Assembly: GCA_012799075.1 (NCBI GenBank)
Contig: JAAZLZ010000135.1
Location: 1 to 5,374 of the forward strand
Source of the DNA: Bacillota bacterium
GTDB taxonomy: Bacteria > Bacillota > Limnochordia > JAAZLZ01
Direction of reading: 5' to 3'
Length of the DNA: 5,374 nucleotides
Made by a program: the position numbers and the translations under genes
Shown here: piece by piece, positions 4,671 through 5,374 of the stretch
Numbering within the stretch: the first letter of the stretch is position 1
Layout of the letters: the number at the start of each line of letters is the position of its first letter
The notes under the pieces: generated by a model
The model's database searches: none
Seen by the model: the letters and a program-made list of their open reading frames with translations, nothing else
What the model was told of the DNA's origin: nothing

Positions 4671-5374
4671 ATGGTAAAGTCATTAGGCAAATTAGCCCTG
4701 GTTGTTTTATGTCTGCTGGTCCTTTGTCCAGCCGCTTTGGCCGAAGATGAGCCGGTGATTCTAGTTGTGACCGCAAGCCGCATCCTCCAGGACATCAAAG
4801 ACGCGCCGGTGAGCATCGCCCTCATCACCCGGGATGAGATTCAGGCCATGGGGGCCATGGATCTAGGCCATGTCCTAAGCCGCCTCGAGGGCGTCACCGC
4901 GGCCGACTACGGCCCCCTAGGCAGCCAAATGCATGTTAAGCTCCGGGGCTCAGAACCGGAGCAGGTATTAGTCTTAATCGACGGCAAACCCATCAATTCG
5001 CCCAGATCGGGGAAGGTGGATCTAAGCCAGCTTCCCCTGGCGATGGTGGAGCGGATCGAAGTCATCAAAGGACCGGCATCGGCCCTTTACGGCGCCGATG
5101 CCCTAGGGGGCGTCGTCAATATCATCACCAGGGGCGATGGGCCCCAAGGAGGTGAGCTAAGGCTCACCGTCGGCCAGTACGATACAGTCTCCCTCGGCTT
5201 TGACTATCGCGGGAGATCAGGCCCCTTGGGATATGCCCTCGGCTCCAACCTGTCCACCTCCCAAGGCTACCGGCCAAACAGCGACTACGAGGGCCGGTCC
5301 TTTTGGACCCAGCTTGATTACGGACTGTCTCCCCGGGATTACCTCACGGTGAACCTTACCCGCCATCAAAGCGA
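4671..5374 (+). CDS. btuB: TonB-dependent cobalamin receptor BtuB (N-terminal part, cut by window edge)
   Basis: The first 234 codons of an outer-membrane active-transport receptor are present; complete relatives are about 600 residues or more, so most of the barrel is missing. Residues 1-24 are a signal peptide (MVKSLGK, hydrophobic run, PAALA|EDE). Residues 27-37 (EPVILVVTASR) form a TonB-box-like segment close to the 'LVVTA' form of BtuB. The plug domain spans about 38-155, with D-V-L-S-R-L-E-G-V at 66-75, the LRG...QVLVLIDGKPIN block (91-109) and IEVIKGPASALYGADALGGVVNIIT (129-153), which are plug-family hallmarks. Barrel strands start near 160. Two cobalamin riboswitches directly upstream specify the substrate as a cobalamin or a related corrinoid. 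Uptake needs TonB-ExbB-ExbD in the inner membrane, and BtuFCD genes would be expected downstream but are outside the window. A receptor for another corrinoid or a cobalt chelate is possible. Confidence 0.92.
   Translation, partial: MVKSLGKLALVVLCLLVLCPAALAEDEPVILVVTASRILQDIKDAPVSIALITRDEIQAMGAMDLGHVLSRLEGVTAADYGPLGSQMHVKLRGSEPEQVLVLIDGKPINSPRSGKVDLSQLPLAMVERIEVIKGPASALYGADALGGVVNIITRGDGPQGGELRLTVGQYDTVSLGFDYRGRSGPLGYALGSNLSTSQGYRPNSDYEGRSFWTQLDYGLSPRDYLTVNLTRHQS

Noticed and set aside
4146..4776. Several short open frames on both strands (for example 4146-4454 minus, 4334-4537 plus, 4540-4776 minus)
   Set aside because: They overlap the two riboswitches, their terminators and the start of btuB. 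The conserved RNA structure explains the sequence and none has a credible ribosome site or protein family.

Overview
The window has two divergent transcription units separated by an unusually rich control region (about 3975 to 4670). It suggests a bacterium with an outer membrane. The rightward gene is a TonB-dependent receptor, and the leftward operon encodes an inner-membrane RND pump, a LolA-fold periplasmic protein and a probable outer-membrane barrel. The strong Shine-Dalgarno sites (AGGAGG, AAGGAG), the near-consensus sigma-A-type promoter and the riboswitch-plus-intrinsic-terminator logic have a Firmicutes flavour. A diderm Firmicutes-like lineage is therefore a reasonable guess, but the window holds no marker gene to prove it.

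Leftward unit (minus strand, 4050 down to 1 and beyond). A near-perfect promoter (TTGACA, 16-nt spacer, TGT-TATAAT) is followed directly by a perfect 16-bp palindrome (3999-4014) of the kind bound by TetR-family repressors. Then come three tightly packed genes: a 928-residue MMPL/RND-superfamily transporter, a 253-residue outer-membrane lipoprotein-sorting-like protein (1 nt after the transporter), and the first 138 residues of an exported, probably beta-barrel protein (10 nt further on, cut by the window edge). The three products would sit in the inner membrane, the periplasm and the outer membrane, which suggests one trans-envelope machine, probably for a lipid or another hydrophobic substrate. 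The substrate cannot be read from the sequence.

Rightward unit (plus strand). Two complete cobalamin riboswitches lie in tandem (about 4170-4341 and 4409-4599). Each has its own B12 box, its own P13-type hairpin and its own intrinsic terminator (4359-4385 and 4620-4644). They precede the start of a btuB-like TonB-dependent receptor (ATG at 4671), which runs off the right edge after 234 codons. When cobalamin is plentiful, either element should stop transcription before btuB; when it is scarce, the receptor is made. In both copies the 3' strand of the P13 hairpin can pair with the 5' arm of the following terminator, which gives a concrete antitermination model.

I found no RNA genes other than the riboswitches, and no CRISPR array, insertion sequence or phage genes. 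The most interesting parts are the serial double-riboswitch gate and the TetR-type operator on the transport operon. The transporter itself is also notable for its lopsided structure: a large acidic periplasmic insertion and a missing acidic relay residue in its N-terminal half.
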